Positions 16,695 through 26,300 of a stretch of DNA of 33,821 bases are shown here, piece after piece. The DNA comes from Bacteroidales bacterium (GTDB lineage: Bacteria; Bacteroidota; Bacteroidia; Bacteroidales; B18-G4). The notes below the pieces were generated by a model. The model had not been told where the DNA came from. It saw only the letters and a program-made list of their open reading frames with translations, and ran no database searches. How positions within the stretch are numbered: position 1 is the stretch's first letter; every line of letters begins with the position of its first letter. The stretch covers positions 1-33,821 of the forward strand of contig JAUXCL010000004.1 in assembly GCA_030618905.1 (NCBI GenBank), written 5' to 3'. The position numbers were made by a program, and so were the translations under genes.

Positions 16695-17520
16695 TAAGCT
16701 CAGAATTTTCCAGGAAATACTTCATTTGTCGCTGGAGCTTCAAGGCTTCCTCCCTTGCTTTTTCAGCAAAGTCTTCATCCTGTGAGGCATAGATAATGCT
16801 TCTGGATGCATTTACCAGGATGCCACAATCCTTGTTCAAACCGTATCTGGCTACATCTTCAAGGCTGCCGCCCTGGGCGCCCACACCAGGCACCAGCAAG
16901 AAATGTTCAGGGATAATTTTTCTGATCTCTCCAATCATCTCTGCCTTTGTGGCTCCAACCACAAACATGGTATTTCCTTGATTGCCCCACTGACTGGTGG
17001 TTTTGAATACCCGCTCATACAGCTTGTCGCCTCCCGGAACCTCGAGCATTTGAAAGTCATCTGATCCCTTGTTAGAGGTCAATGCAAGGAGGATAACCCA
17101 TTTATCCGGGATGGAAAGAAAAGGTGAGATGGAATCTTCTCCCATGTAAGGGGCCACTGTAATGGCGTCGAAATTCAGATTGGATAAGAAAGCCCTGGCA
17201 TATTGAAGTGATGTATTCCCGATGTCACCACGTTTGGCATCGGCAATTGTGAATACTTCGGGGTAATTGGTATTCAGGTAATTGATCGTTTTTTCGAGGC
17301 TCATCCAACCTTTGGCCCCCAGGCCTTCATAAAAAGCAATATTTGGCTTGAAGGCAACGCTCATTTCATGCGTGGCATCAATGATCTGCCTGTTGAACTC
17401 ATAAATGGGATCTTCTGTATCCAGCAGATGTTTTGGGATCTTTTCCAAGGCTGTATCCAGTCCTACACATAAAAAAGATCTTTTGCTTTTTATCTGTGTA
17501 ACGAGTTCATTCCTGTTCAT
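16684..17520 (-). CDS. pyrF: Orotidine 5'-phosphate decarboxylase (type 2)
   Basis: PyrF converts orotidine 5'-phosphate to UMP, the last step of pyrimidine synthesis. The 278-residue protein is of the longer type 2 subfamily. The active site is visible as D22 (CVGLDTA), K58 (FKPNIAFYE) and D94-A-K-R-G-D99 (IADAKRGDIGNTS), the Asp-Lys-Asp charge array of the family. The phosphate-binding region includes LLVPGVGAQGG and LVNASRSI. It is 33 bases after prfA on the same strand; purM, prfA and pyrF as near neighbours is, from memory, a recurring Bacteroidota arrangement. Confidence 0.96.
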   Translation of the reverse strand: MNRNELVTQIKSKRSFLCVGLDTALEKIPKHLLDTEDPIYEFNRQIIDATHEMSVAFKPNIAFYEGLGAKGWMSLEKTINYLNTNYPEVFTIADAKRGDIGNTSLQYARAFLSNLNFDAITVAPYMGEDSISPFLSIPDKWVILLALTSNKGSDDFQMLEVPGGDKLYERVFKTTSQWGNQGNTMFVVGATKAEMIGEIRKIIPEHFLLVPGVGAQGGSLEDVARYGLNKDCGILVNASRSIIYASQDEDFAEKAREEALKLQRQMKYFLENSELINL

Positions 17521-17553
17521 AATTATACTGTCATCAAGTAAGGATTTCCTGTA

Positions 17554-18624
17554 TTATGAAAGCTCTTCCTTAAGCCTTTCTGCATTTTCAGCGATTTGCA
17601 ACTTGTCGATCACCTCGTCAATATCACCGTTGATGATATTTTGTAAATTATACATGGTGAGGTTGATGCGATGGTCGGTCACCCTGCCCTGAGGCCAGTT
17701 ATAGGTCCTGATCTTGGCCGACCTGTCGCCGGTAGAGACCATGGTCTTACGCTTGGAGGAGATATCATCGAGGTACTTCTTGTATTCCATCTCGTAGATC
17801 CTGGTACGAAGCACGGTCAATGCCTTCTCATAATTCTTGATTTGTGATTTCTGGTCCTGGCAGGTTACCACAATGCCTGTTGGAACATGCGTTAACCTGA
17901 CAGCGGAATAGGTAGTATTTACTGATTGCCCTCCCGGACCTGAAGAACAATATGTATCTCTCCTGATGTCCTCTTGTTTTACTTCCACATCAAATTCATC
18001 TGCTTCGGGTAGTACCACGACTGATGCCGCTGATGTATGCACCCTGCCCTGGGTTTCTGTCTTTGGTACACGCTGGACCCTGTGCACACCTGACTCGTAT
18101 TTCAGGCGGCCATAAACGTCATTTCCGATGACATTGAAAATCACCTCTTTAAACCCACCTGCCGTGCCTTCAGTCTCGCTGACAGGCTCCACTTTCCATT
18201 TTTTGTTTTCGCAATACTTCAAATACATCCTGTAAAGGTCGCCAGCGAAGATGCTGGCTTCATCACCTCCTGCACCAGCCCTTATCTCAACGATAGAGTT
18301 TTTACCATCCTGCGGATCAGCGGGAATAAGCATAATCCTGATCTTCTCTTCCATAGCGCCCCTGTCACGTGTAAGATCAATTAATTCCTCCTTGGCAAGA
18401 TCACGGAATTCATCGTCCTTCTCGTTTTTAAGGATATCCCTGGCAGAGTCGATATTGTCCAGAATGTTCTTGTATTTATGATAAGCATTGATCATAGGCT
18501 GGAGATCTTTGTAGTCTTTGTTCAGCTTGATGTAGCGTTTCATATCCGACATCACTTCAGGCTGGTTCATTTCATCCTCGATAGCTTTCCAGCGCTTATA
18601 TATATCCTCTAATTTCTCCAGCAT
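17554..18624 (-). CDS. prfA: Peptide chain release factor 1
   Basis: RF1 reads stop codons UAA and UAG and releases the finished peptide. I chose the ATG at 18624 (protein MLEKLEDIYKRW, 356 residues) rather than the upstream ATG at 18648. The downstream ATG is preceded by AAAGGAG (complement of 18630-18636), a good ribosome-binding site five bases away, and it matches the usual N-terminus. The codon-recognition tripeptide is P-K-T (about 187-189, in RVPKTETQGR), of RF1 type rather than the SPF of RF2. The catalytic GGQ is at about 231-233 in SSGPGGQSVNTT. There is no sign of an RF2-type programmed frameshift. It lies 109 bases after the CYTH gene and 33 before pyrF. Confidence 0.96.
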   Translation of the reverse strand: MLEKLEDIYKRWKAIEDEMNQPEVMSDMKRYIKLNKDYKDLQPMINAYHKYKNILDNIDSARDILKNEKDDEFRDLAKEELIDLTRDRGAMEEKIRIMLIPADPQDGKNSIVEIRAGAGGDEASIFAGDLYRMYLKYCENKKWKVEPVSETEGTAGGFKEVIFNVIGNDVYGRLKYESGVHRVQRVPKTETQGRVHTSAASVVVLPEADEFDVEVKQEDIRRDTYCSSGPGGQSVNTTYSAVRLTHVPTGIVVTCQDQKSQIKNYEKALTVLRTRIYEMEYKKYLDDISSKRKTMVSTGDRSAKIRTYNWPQGRVTDHRINLTMYNLQNIINGDIDEVIDKLQIAENAERLKEELS

Positions 18625-18629
18625 ATCTG

Positions 18630-18636
18630 CTCCTTT
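18630..18636 (-). promoter_or_regulatory. Shine-Dalgarno site deciding the prfA start
   Basis: The minus-strand sequence AAAGGAG lies five bases before the ATG at 18624. It falls inside the longer alternative frame that begins at 18648, so it favours the shorter start. Strong Shine-Dalgarno sites are uncommon in Bacteroidota, which makes this one notable. Confidence 0.6.
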
Positions 18637-18733
18637 AATGGCATGCAAATGTACAATTAATTACAATAAACGATTTACCATCCAATGACCAACATAATAT
18701 TCAAATTCATGATATGTAATCAGGATATAGAAT

Positions 18734-19204
18734 TTACCAGTTTTTAAATGGGTTCTTCATTAACATTGAGTTGAAATAGCGAACATCGCCGGTTACTTCC
18801 TCCCCTAACCAATCCGGTCGGTCAAAATGATGATCTTCGGATGGCAGTTCAATTTCTGCAACAGTTAAACCTTGGTTGTCACCGTAAAATTCATCTACTT
18901 CAAATTTTAAACCACTTTGTTCGGGGACAATGAAACGTGTTTTATCAATCACACCCGCTTCGCAAATCTTAAGCAATTCGTCAGCTTCTGAGATTGGAAT
19001 TTCTGTTTCCCATTCAAAACGGCTGGCCCCGCTTTGGTTGCCAATCCCTTTTATGGTTAAATATCCTTTATCCCCTTTAATCCGCACCCTTACCGTTCTT
19101 TCAGGAACAGATGATAGATATCCCTGTGTTATTCTTGTTTCTTTAATGACAAGTGGTTTATAATCCCCCTTCACTAAAAATTTTCTTTCTATTTCTTTTG
19201 CCAT
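18734..19204 (-). CDS. CYTH-domain protein (probable inorganic triphosphatase)
   Basis: This 156-residue protein is a single CYTH domain. The diagnostic E-x-E-x-K is EIERK at residues 4-8. Basic and acidic residues that line the triphosphate tunnel follow in alternating strands: RVRIKGDKGYLTIKG, FEWETEIP, FEVDEFYG and AEIELPSED. Small bacterial CYTH proteins are mostly tripolyphosphatases; databases often label them class IV adenylate cyclase, which I cannot support here. It lies 30 bases after purM, in the same direction, and 109 before prfA. Confidence 0.88.
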   Translation of the reverse strand: MAKEIERKFLVKGDYKPLVIKETRITQGYLSSVPERTVRVRIKGDKGYLTIKGIGNQSGASRFEWETEIPISEADELLKICEAGVIDKTRFIVPEQSGLKFEVDEFYGDNQGLTVAEIELPSEDHHFDRPDWLGEEVTGDVRYFNSMLMKNPFKNW

Positions 19205-19234
19205 GATTATTTACAATTTCAAGGAATTCATGCT

Positions 19235-20404
19235 TTAATATTCAAACTCCCCAAATGCTGATCTGATCGTAAGCTTCTTCTTCCCGGATGGCTCCACATG
19301 CCCGATGATCCGGGCATCGATATGGAAAGTTTTTGAAATGCTGATGAGGTCTGCTGCAATGGCTTCAGGTACATACAGCTCCATGCGATGGCCCATGTTG
19401 AAGACTTTATACATCTCCTGCCATGGAGTATGGGACTGCTCTTGTATGAGTTTGAAGAGAGGGGGTGGAGAGAAGAGATTATCTTTAATAACATGCAGGG
19501 TATCCACAAAATGTAAGATCTTGGTCTGCCCACCGCCACTGCAATGGACCATGCCGTGAATCTGTCCACGGTAAGCATCCAGTATTTGCCTGATGACCGG
19601 GGCATAGGTACGGGTAGGGGACAGGATCAATTTGCCGACATCCACAGCATCCACCTCAGTAGAGTCTGTTAGTTTTTTCTTTCCACTATATACCAGGTTC
19701 TCCGGAATACTTTGATCAAAACTCTCAGGATACCGGATAGCATATGAATGGTCCAAAACATCATGCCTGGCTGAAGTAAGCCCATTGCTTCCCATGCCTC
19801 CATTATAAGCATGCTCATAAGTAGCCTGTCCGAAGGAAGCCAGCCCGACGATGACATCCCCGGCACGGATCTGATCGTTGCTGATAATCTCCGAACGCTT
19901 CACTCTTGAAATCACTGTAGAGTCAACAATGACCGTTTTAACCAGGTCGCCAACATCAGCCGTTTCACCTCCTGTAGAGTAAATCCCGATACCCATCCCC
20001 CTTAAATCCTCCAGGAATTCTTCTGTGCCGTTGATGATTGCAGCAATCACTTCCCCGGGAATGTTTTGTTTGTTCCTGCCTATGGTGGATGAAAGCAATA
20101 TATTATCTGTAACTCCAGCACATAATAAATCATCCAGGTTCATGACGACAGCATCCTGAGCGATTCCCTTCCATACGGAAAGTTCGCCGGTCTCTTTCCA
20201 GTACAAGTAAGCAAGAGAGGATTTCGTTCCGGCACCATCCGCATGCATGATATTGCAATAAGCCTTATCATCGCCGAGGATGTCCGGGATGATCTTGCAG
20301 AAAGCATTGGGGTAAAGGCCTTTGTCAATATTCTTTATGGCATTGTGGACATCGCTCTTACTGGCTGATACACCTCTGCGTGAATACCTCGATTCGGAAG
20401 ACAT
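19235..20404 (-). CDS. purM: Phosphoribosylformylglycinamidine cyclo-ligase (AIR synthase)
   Basis: PurM closes the imidazole ring in purine synthesis: FGAM plus ATP gives AIR. I chose the ATG at 20404 (MSSESRYSRRGVSASK, 389 residues). The frame stays open to an ATG at 20521, but those 39 extra residues overlap the upstream OmpA-family gene and look unlike any PurM. Family motifs seen are HADGAGTKS, NLDDLLCAG, YSTGGETADVGD and a C-terminal MVHCSGGGQTKI with GHRMELYVP. This is the longer Bacteroidota form rather than the E. coli form. It begins 25 bases after the OmpA-family gene and is followed 30 bases later by the CYTH gene. Confidence 0.93.
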   Translation of the reverse strand: MSSESRYSRRGVSASKSDVHNAIKNIDKGLYPNAFCKIIPDILGDDKAYCNIMHADGAGTKSSLAYLYWKETGELSVWKGIAQDAVVMNLDDLLCAGVTDNILLSSTIGRNKQNIPGEVIAAIINGTEEFLEDLRGMGIGIYSTGGETADVGDLVKTVIVDSTVISRVKRSEIISNDQIRAGDVIVGLASFGQATYEHAYNGGMGSNGLTSARHDVLDHSYAIRYPESFDQSIPENLVYSGKKKLTDSTEVDAVDVGKLILSPTRTYAPVIRQILDAYRGQIHGMVHCSGGGQTKILHFVDTLHVIKDNLFSPPPLFKLIQEQSHTPWQEMYKVFNMGHRMELYVPEAIAADLISISKTFHIDARIIGHVEPSGKKKLTIRSAFGEFEY

Positions 20405-20429
20405 GATCTGATATCGGAATATGATGTTA

Positions 20430-22898
20430 TTAATATTCGAAAGTGATTTTCTGTGTTGAATTGTCAATCTTATAATTGCCAATTTTTTGCAGCAAGCGCT
20501 TACCAAATACCATAGGTTCATTCAGTCGGTGGCTTACAGTGACTTCCACATCAAGTATGGTTTTGCTGGCAATGCGTAATTCTTTGATGACAAATACTGC
20601 CCCGTTTCTAATGGTGTTACTACCCAGTACCTCTTTCGGGTCGCCATTGAAATCTTCTTTACTGATGGATCCTTCATTAAGCATGGCAAGTCCTTTTTCA
20701 AGGGACACCTGTACAGGTTTTTCAGGATCATAATAGAACCGCTCATCAAATCCATTGATGATGCAAGGGATGATCAATATACCCGTATTGGGCTCTGTAG
20801 TGAATTTTACGACATTATCTTCGGGATTGATCTGGATATTTACCTGTGCGATCTCCTCACCTGCTATCCTTGATTTGGGAATATAGTCTTTCCTCAGCAC
20901 CCTGAAATCTGTCCGGCGGTTTAGCTGGTGTGCCTCTTCTTTTACCTCGGTGCTGGGCAGAGCCTCAATATATTCTTCGTTAAGCACGTCACCTTCCTTA
21001 AAAGTATATCCTGCCCTGGGCATGTCTTTTAACATCAGCCTGGGTTGGCGTTCACCATAACCTTTGGCCACCAGGCGGTCAGGATCAATGCCCCTTAATA
21101 TGAGATAGTCAACCACCGACTGTGCACGTTTCTGTGAAAGAATATCATTCCTTTCATAGGAATCCCTCGAATCGGTATGTGAAGCAAGCTCAACGACAAT
21201 GCGTGGATTCTCATCCAGAGTGGTGACCAAACCCTGTAGTGAGTCCTCATATTGTGGCTTGAGATCCCACTTGGCCAGATCATATAAAATTTCAGGAAGA
21301 ATAATTGGTTCCTCCGGAATGGGCTTCAGTACAAAATCTTTGTTGAAATCTGTACCCACTTCAACACCAACAGTGGTGATCTTGGCAGCTGAGTTGAAAT
21401 ATTCGTCTTTGGTTACAATGATGTCGTATGTAGTATTTGGCAATACCTGTGTTTTACCAAACATATAAAAACCCTGGTCATTGGTACGTGTGGAAACAGA
21501 GATCCCATCTGATCCTATCATGGTAATGGTGGCATCAAGAACATACTGAAGCGTACGATCATCCGTAACAACTCCCTTGATTGTAAATTCCAGCGGAGGA
21601 ATAATAAAAGAAAATATATCTTCCCTGCCTTTTCTGCCTCTTCGGTCAGAAGCAAAAAATCCCATTTCCAGTTCTTCATGAAAGCAAATACTAAAATCAT
21701 TAAAGGTAGTATTCAGCGGATAGCGCATATTCACCGGTTCGCCCCAATTGCCTTCTTCATCAATGGCGGAGTAAAAAATATCCAGTCCACCCATTCCGGG
21801 ATGACCATCTGAGGCAAAATACAACAGTGTATCGCTTCTCAGGCATGGGAATAACTCCTCACCGGGAGTATTGATGACAGGCCCAAGGTTAAAGGGTCTG
21901 CTGAAAGGTTCTGATATTGTTTCCCTGAAGGCTACCCATATGTCTTTTCCTCCTGAACCTCCTGTTTTATTGGAAGAAAAATAAATGATCAGCTCGTTGG
22001 CACTTACAGCCGGATGTCCTATGGCAATTGAAGAATCCCGGCCCAACACGACTATTTGAGGTTTGCTCCAATTTCTTCCGGCCCGGTCAGCAGTATAAAT
22101 CTGGCAACCCATTTGCCGTTTTTCTACATTGGGACATCGGGTGAAATATAAAGTGTTAAACCTGCTGTTCATGACGCCAACACCCTCATTATCTTCGGTA
22201 TTGATTCCATCTTCACCGGTAGTGAGCAAAGTAGGCTCACTCCACTCTTCCTTGCGGTCAAGGCGGGTATAGAACAGATCACTGAATGCCATATCAGTCC
22301 ATTCGTCTTTGCCTTTCCCCGTTGAACTTTCACGTGTGGAAGTAAAAATCAGGTCATTAAAATTGCTACTGGAATAGATGGGGGAAAAATCTGATTCCCT
22401 GGAATTGATCTTTTTGATATACTCAATTTCATATTTGGATGGATTATCAATCCAATCCTGGATGAAATCACAGGATAAAGCACCATTAAAACCCCGGATA
22501 TCCTCAGGCTCTGCTTCCACATAAGCATTATAATACTCTTTAGCTTCTTCATAATTACCATCCATCTTCAGGGTTTCGGCATAACGAAGCAAAAGGATAG
22601 GGGCTTTCTTATCGTAATTTGAGCGGATCAATCGCTTGTACTGGGACTTGGCCTTTTTGTAATCAGCCATAAACCAGTAACACTCAGCAATCTGGAAATA
22701 TATTCGGTCTTTCTCAGCCTTGTTGTTCTTGACCTTATTAACGACCTTTTGGTATCGTTCAGCAGCCAGTGCAAATTTCTCATCCTCAAAAGCCTCATCA
22801 GCACCTTTGGCATAGTACCTGGTCTTTTGGGCTTGTACGCTTCCAGCCGTTATCAATAATGCGCAGATTACAAACAGAACAACCTTGCTGATTTTCAT
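20430..22898 (-). CDS. Envelope protein: TPR, beta-propeller, carboxypeptidase-like domain, OmpA peptidoglycan-binding domain and a degenerate retropepsin-like domain
   Basis: The 822-residue protein has a Sec signal peptide (1-24, cut after VQAQ) and no lipobox. Domains in order: TPR-like helices at about 30-145; PD40/WD40-type beta-propeller repeats at about 165-435 (strands such as IYFSSN, LYFASDG, GFFASDRRG); a carboxypeptidase regulatory-like beta sandwich at about 438-525; and an OmpA C-terminal domain at about 535-670 (ASHTDSRDSYERNDILSQKR, VAKGYGERQP, NRRTDFRV). That order equals the PorE-like layout of T9SS-linked envelope proteins. An extra domain at about 690-822 resembles bacterial retropepsin-like aspartic proteases, but the expected D-T-G-A is D724-P-E-K, so it should be inactive. 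The OmpA domain likely holds the protein to peptidoglycan in the periplasm. Identity with PorE is not claimed. Confidence 0.85.
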   Translation of the reverse strand: MKISKVVLFVICALLITAGSVQAQKTRYYAKGADEAFEDEKFALAAERYQKVVNKVKNNKAEKDRIYFQIAECYWFMADYKKAKSQYKRLIRSNYDKKAPILLLRYAETLKMDGNYEEAKEYYNAYVEAEPEDIRGFNGALSCDFIQDWIDNPSKYEIEYIKKINSRESDFSPIYSSSNFNDLIFTSTRESSTGKGKDEWTDMAFSDLFYTRLDRKEEWSEPTLLTTGEDGINTEDNEGVGVMNSRFNTLYFTRCPNVEKRQMGCQIYTADRAGRNWSKPQIVVLGRDSSIAIGHPAVSANELIIYFSSNKTGGSGGKDIWVAFRETISEPFSRPFNLGPVINTPGEELFPCLRSDTLLYFASDGHPGMGGLDIFYSAIDEEGNWGEPVNMRYPLNTTFNDFSICFHEELEMGFFASDRRGRKGREDIFSFIIPPLEFTIKGVVTDDRTLQYVLDATITMIGSDGISVSTRTNDQGFYMFGKTQVLPNTTYDIIVTKDEYFNSAAKITTVGVEVGTDFNKDFVLKPIPEEPIILPEILYDLAKWDLKPQYEDSLQGLVTTLDENPRIVVELASHTDSRDSYERNDILSQKRAQSVVDYLILRGIDPDRLVAKGYGERQPRLMLKDMPRAGYTFKEGDVLNEEYIEALPSTEVKEEAHQLNRRTDFRVLRKDYIPKSRIAGEEIAQVNIQINPEDNVVKFTTEPNTGILIIPCIINGFDERFYYDPEKPVQVSLEKGLAMLNEGSISKEDFNGDPKEVLGSNTIRNGAVFVIKELRIASKTILDVEVTVSHRLNEPMVFGKRLLQKIGNYKIDNSTQKITFEY

Positions 22899-22985
22899 TA
22901 TTTTACTGAAATATTAATTATTCTCAATGATCCAGATATACAACGGTATTTTACCACATTTATTAGGGCATAAAATCAAAAACAA

Positions 22986-23273
22986 TTATTTCTTATCTGT
23001 TTCCTCAACTGGTGGCTTTTTTGCGGGTGCTTCCACGTCAATATCTATATCGACATTCATCTCACTCTTGAAATGATTCACCTCCTGGTTGATTTCTTTC
23101 TTGATCTGATTAGAAGCATTCCTGACTTCATTGAAGCCTTTGCCCAATGTCCGTGCAATTTCCGGAATCTTACTGGGTCCAAAAACAACAAAGATCACAA
23201 TGATGACCAGAAGGATCTCGCCCCCACTGATATCAAGAAACAATAAACTATCAAATGATTGACTCAGATTCAT
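22986..23273 (-). CDS. tatA: Twin-arginine translocase TatA/TatE-type subunit
   Basis: This 95-residue protein has one N-terminal membrane helix (GGEILLVIIVIFVVF), then the hallmark FGPSKIPEIARTLGKGFNEVR, an amphipathic helix and a charged tail. This is the TatA/B fold; the FGPSKIPE hinge and lack of a conserved Glu in the helix favour TatA. It would form the Tat pore for folded proteins such as ActB. It sits alone between the secDF terminator and the OmpA-family gene. A perfect TATTTTTG box (23282-23289, minus strand) lies 8 bases before the ATG, which would give an almost leaderless message. Confidence 0.93.
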   Translation of the reverse strand: MNLSQSFDSLLFLDISGGEILLVIIVIFVVFGPSKIPEIARTLGKGFNEVRNASNQIKKEINQEVNHFKSEMNVDIDIDVEAPAKKPPVEETDKK

Positions 23274-23291
23274 TACAGAAGCAAAAATAAT

Positions 23292-23321
23292 AAAAAGTCC
23301 CGATTAAAACCGGGACTTTTT
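23292..23321 (-). terminator. Rho-independent terminator of secDF
   Basis: An 11-base perfect stem (AAAAAGTCCCG / CGGGACTTTTT) with an 8-base loop lies 26 bases past the secDF stop. The A and T ends make it symmetric, so it could stop transcription in both directions. Its T-rich end runs into the possible tatA promoter box. Confidence 0.85.
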
Positions 23322-23347
23322 AAATCACTGTTATATTGATAAAATGA

Positions 23348-26300
23348 TTATTTTCTTCTTTTTGCGCCCTGTGCATTTTTGGCTTTCAGTGCTTCCCTCT
23401 TTTTGCCGGCACCCAGGAGGTCAAATGCAACCGGGCTGGCATTGAAGAGTGAGGAATAGGTACCAATAAGGATACCAACAAGCAAGGCAAAGGTGAATCC
23501 TCTGATAATCTCACCACCAAAGATGAATATCGCTAACAATACCACCAATGTTGTACCTGATGTATTCAGCGTTCTGGCAAGAGTACTGTTCAGGGCATCA
23601 TTGATATTGGTCTTCAACTCTTTCTTGGGGTGCAGGCCTGTAAACTCCCTGATACGGTCGAAGATGATCACGGTATCATTGATTGAATATCCAATAATCA
23701 TCAGGATCGCGGCAATAAATGCCTGGTCAATCTCCATACTAAAGGGCAGGAGATTATAGAATAGTGAAAACAATCCTATGGTGATCAAGGAGTCATGGAA
23801 AAGCGCAATCACACCTGCCAGACCAAATTGCCATTTCTTAAACCTGATGGCGATATAGATGAAGATCACAATCAATGCAAAAAAGATAGCCATGAAGGCC
23901 CTGTTTCTGATATCATCTGCGATGGTTGGCCCAACCTTCTGAGAACTAAGAATCCCGATCATCTTGTCTTCACTCTCAACATCCGAAGAGAATTCCATGT
24001 AATTAATCTCCTGATCCTGATAGAATGGTTTTAAGCCATTAAAGAGTTTGGTCTGTATTATAGAATCCACTTCAGGTGCATTGTCATCAATCAAATATTT
24101 GGTTGTGATTTTGACCTGGGAATTGGGCCCAAATGTCTTAACCTCCGGAGCCACATTGTCAAACTCAGCTGTCAGTTCATTCCGGATATCTGCAACAATG
24201 ACATTCTGATCAAAACGGACTATATAGGTACGTCCTCCCGTAAAATCAATACCCATATTCAATCCCCGGGTGACCAGTGATCCAATGCCGACAAGGATTA
24301 TAATGGCAGAAAAGATATAAGCTTTCTTGCGCATACCCAGAAAGTCGATATGCATGTTCACCAGTGCGTTACGGTTGAAAGTGTGATCGAATGTAATTGT
24401 CTTGTTCTTATCAAGCAGGTGGTTGAATATCAACCTGGTGATAAAAATCGAGGTGAATAATGATGAAAGCAGACCAATGATCAGTGTGGTTGCAAAACCC
24501 TGAACAGGACCGGTACCGAATGTGTAGAGTACGATACCTGTCAGCAATGTGGTCACGTTACCGTCAATGATGGCCGAATATGCGTTTTTATAACCATCTG
24601 TAATGGCCAGTCGCATGCCTTTGCCTGCCCTGACCTCTTCCTTGACACGTTCAAAGATGATCACATTGGCATCCACTGCCATACCCAGGGTAAGCACGAT
24701 ACCGGCGATACCCGGCAAGGTCAGCACTGCACCGAGGGAGGCAAGTACACCAAGGATAAAAAAGATGTTGGTCAATAGCGCAAGGTCAGCTACCCATCCT
24801 GCACGGTTGTAATAGAACACCATATAGATCAGTACCAGGAGAAAGGCGATAATGAAGGACCAAAGTCCTGCGTTAACAGCTTCTTTACCAAGTGAAGGCC
24901 CTACTACTGCTTCCTCAACAATCCTTGCAGGAGCGGGTAATTTACCTGCTTTAAGGATATTGGCAAGGTCTTTTGCTTCTTCAATACTCATGTCTCCACC
25001 TGAGATGGATGACCTGCCATTCGGGATCTCTACATTAACGTTTGGATATGAATGGATATAACCATCAAGAACGATAGCTACTTGCCTGCCAATGTTTTCA
25101 CCTGTCAGCCTTCTCCATACCCTGGCACCATCAGCATTCATGTTCATGGTTACTTCAACCCTGCCATATTGGTCATAGTCCTGGCGTGCATCAACCACAA
25201 CATCTCCTTCCAAAGCAGCTGTTCCTTCACGTGATGTAACTTTCAAGGCGACAAGCTCAAGGATGTTGGTGCCCTTGCGGGGCTTGCTGGTCCAGGCAAA
25301 TTTCAGGCTCTTTGGAAATACTTTTGTCCTTTTCAACATATTGTTGATCCTGGCAGTATCTTTTATGGCTGCAAAACCTAATGTGGCATTGTCCTGTGGT
25401 ACATTTTCCCTGTCTACGTTGATAATGAGATAGGCAAATAATGGATTATCTTTTGCATAATCATCGAAAGATTTATCTGCAACATCCAATTCTGTGGTAT
25501 CACTTTCCAGTTTGTCGAGTAAGGATGATGTAGCACTGGTATCATCGATGCTTGCTTCTGGCTCAGCTTCTATAATCTTTCCTGCAGAATCTACCGGCTG
25601 CAGTACCTCCTGCTCCATTTCACCCAATTCAGCAGCATCAACACTTTCGTCCTGGCTTTCGCCTGTTGCCTCGGTTGACATAAACCTTAATTTGCTGTTG
25701 GCCTCAACAAAATAGCCAATTACTTCAGGCAGGCTATAGGTCTCCCAGAATTCAAGTTTAGCAGTTCCCTGGAGCAATTTTCTTACACGTGCCGGGTCTT
25801 TGATGCCAGGAAGTTCAACAAGGATTCTTCCGGAACCGGCCAGTTTCTGAACATTTGGTTGGGTAACCCCGAAACGGTCAATACGGGTCCTGAGAATATT
25901 AAAGGAGCGGTCAAAGGCGCCTTCGGTTTCAGCCCTGATAACAGCCAGTACATCTTCATTGGTGGAATTATAACTGATCATGTCCTTCAGCTCAACCGTG
26001 CTGAATACTGCTGCCATGCTTTCAGCAGGTGCTATCTGCGTCCAGGTTTCACCAAAAAGAGTAACAAAGTCCTTGGTGCTTCTTCTCTGGTTTTGATAAG
26101 TCTGCCGCATCACTTCCCTGAATGTAGGATCCTGGCTGTAATCAGAAAGGGCATTTACAATATCACCAATCTTCACTTCAAGGGTGACATTCATCCCACC
26201 TTTCAGGTCAAGACCAAGGTTAAGCTCACGTTCTTTTGCTTCTTTGTAAGTATATTTTCTGATTAGAATATTTAATACAACCTGGTTAGACATGGAGTCC

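Noticed and set aside
18734..19204. Class IV adenylate cyclase
   Set aside because: The CYTH fold alone does not show cyclase activity, and small bacterial members are more often triphosphatases.
20405..20521. N-terminal extension of PurM by 39 residues
   Set aside because: The extension lies over the end of the OmpA-family gene and has no likeness to PurM. The start at 20404 fits the family.
20430..22898. Naming the OmpA/beta-propeller protein PorE
   Set aside because: The domain order is alike, but it lacks a lipoprotein signal, carries an extra C-terminal domain and is not beside other por genes in the window.
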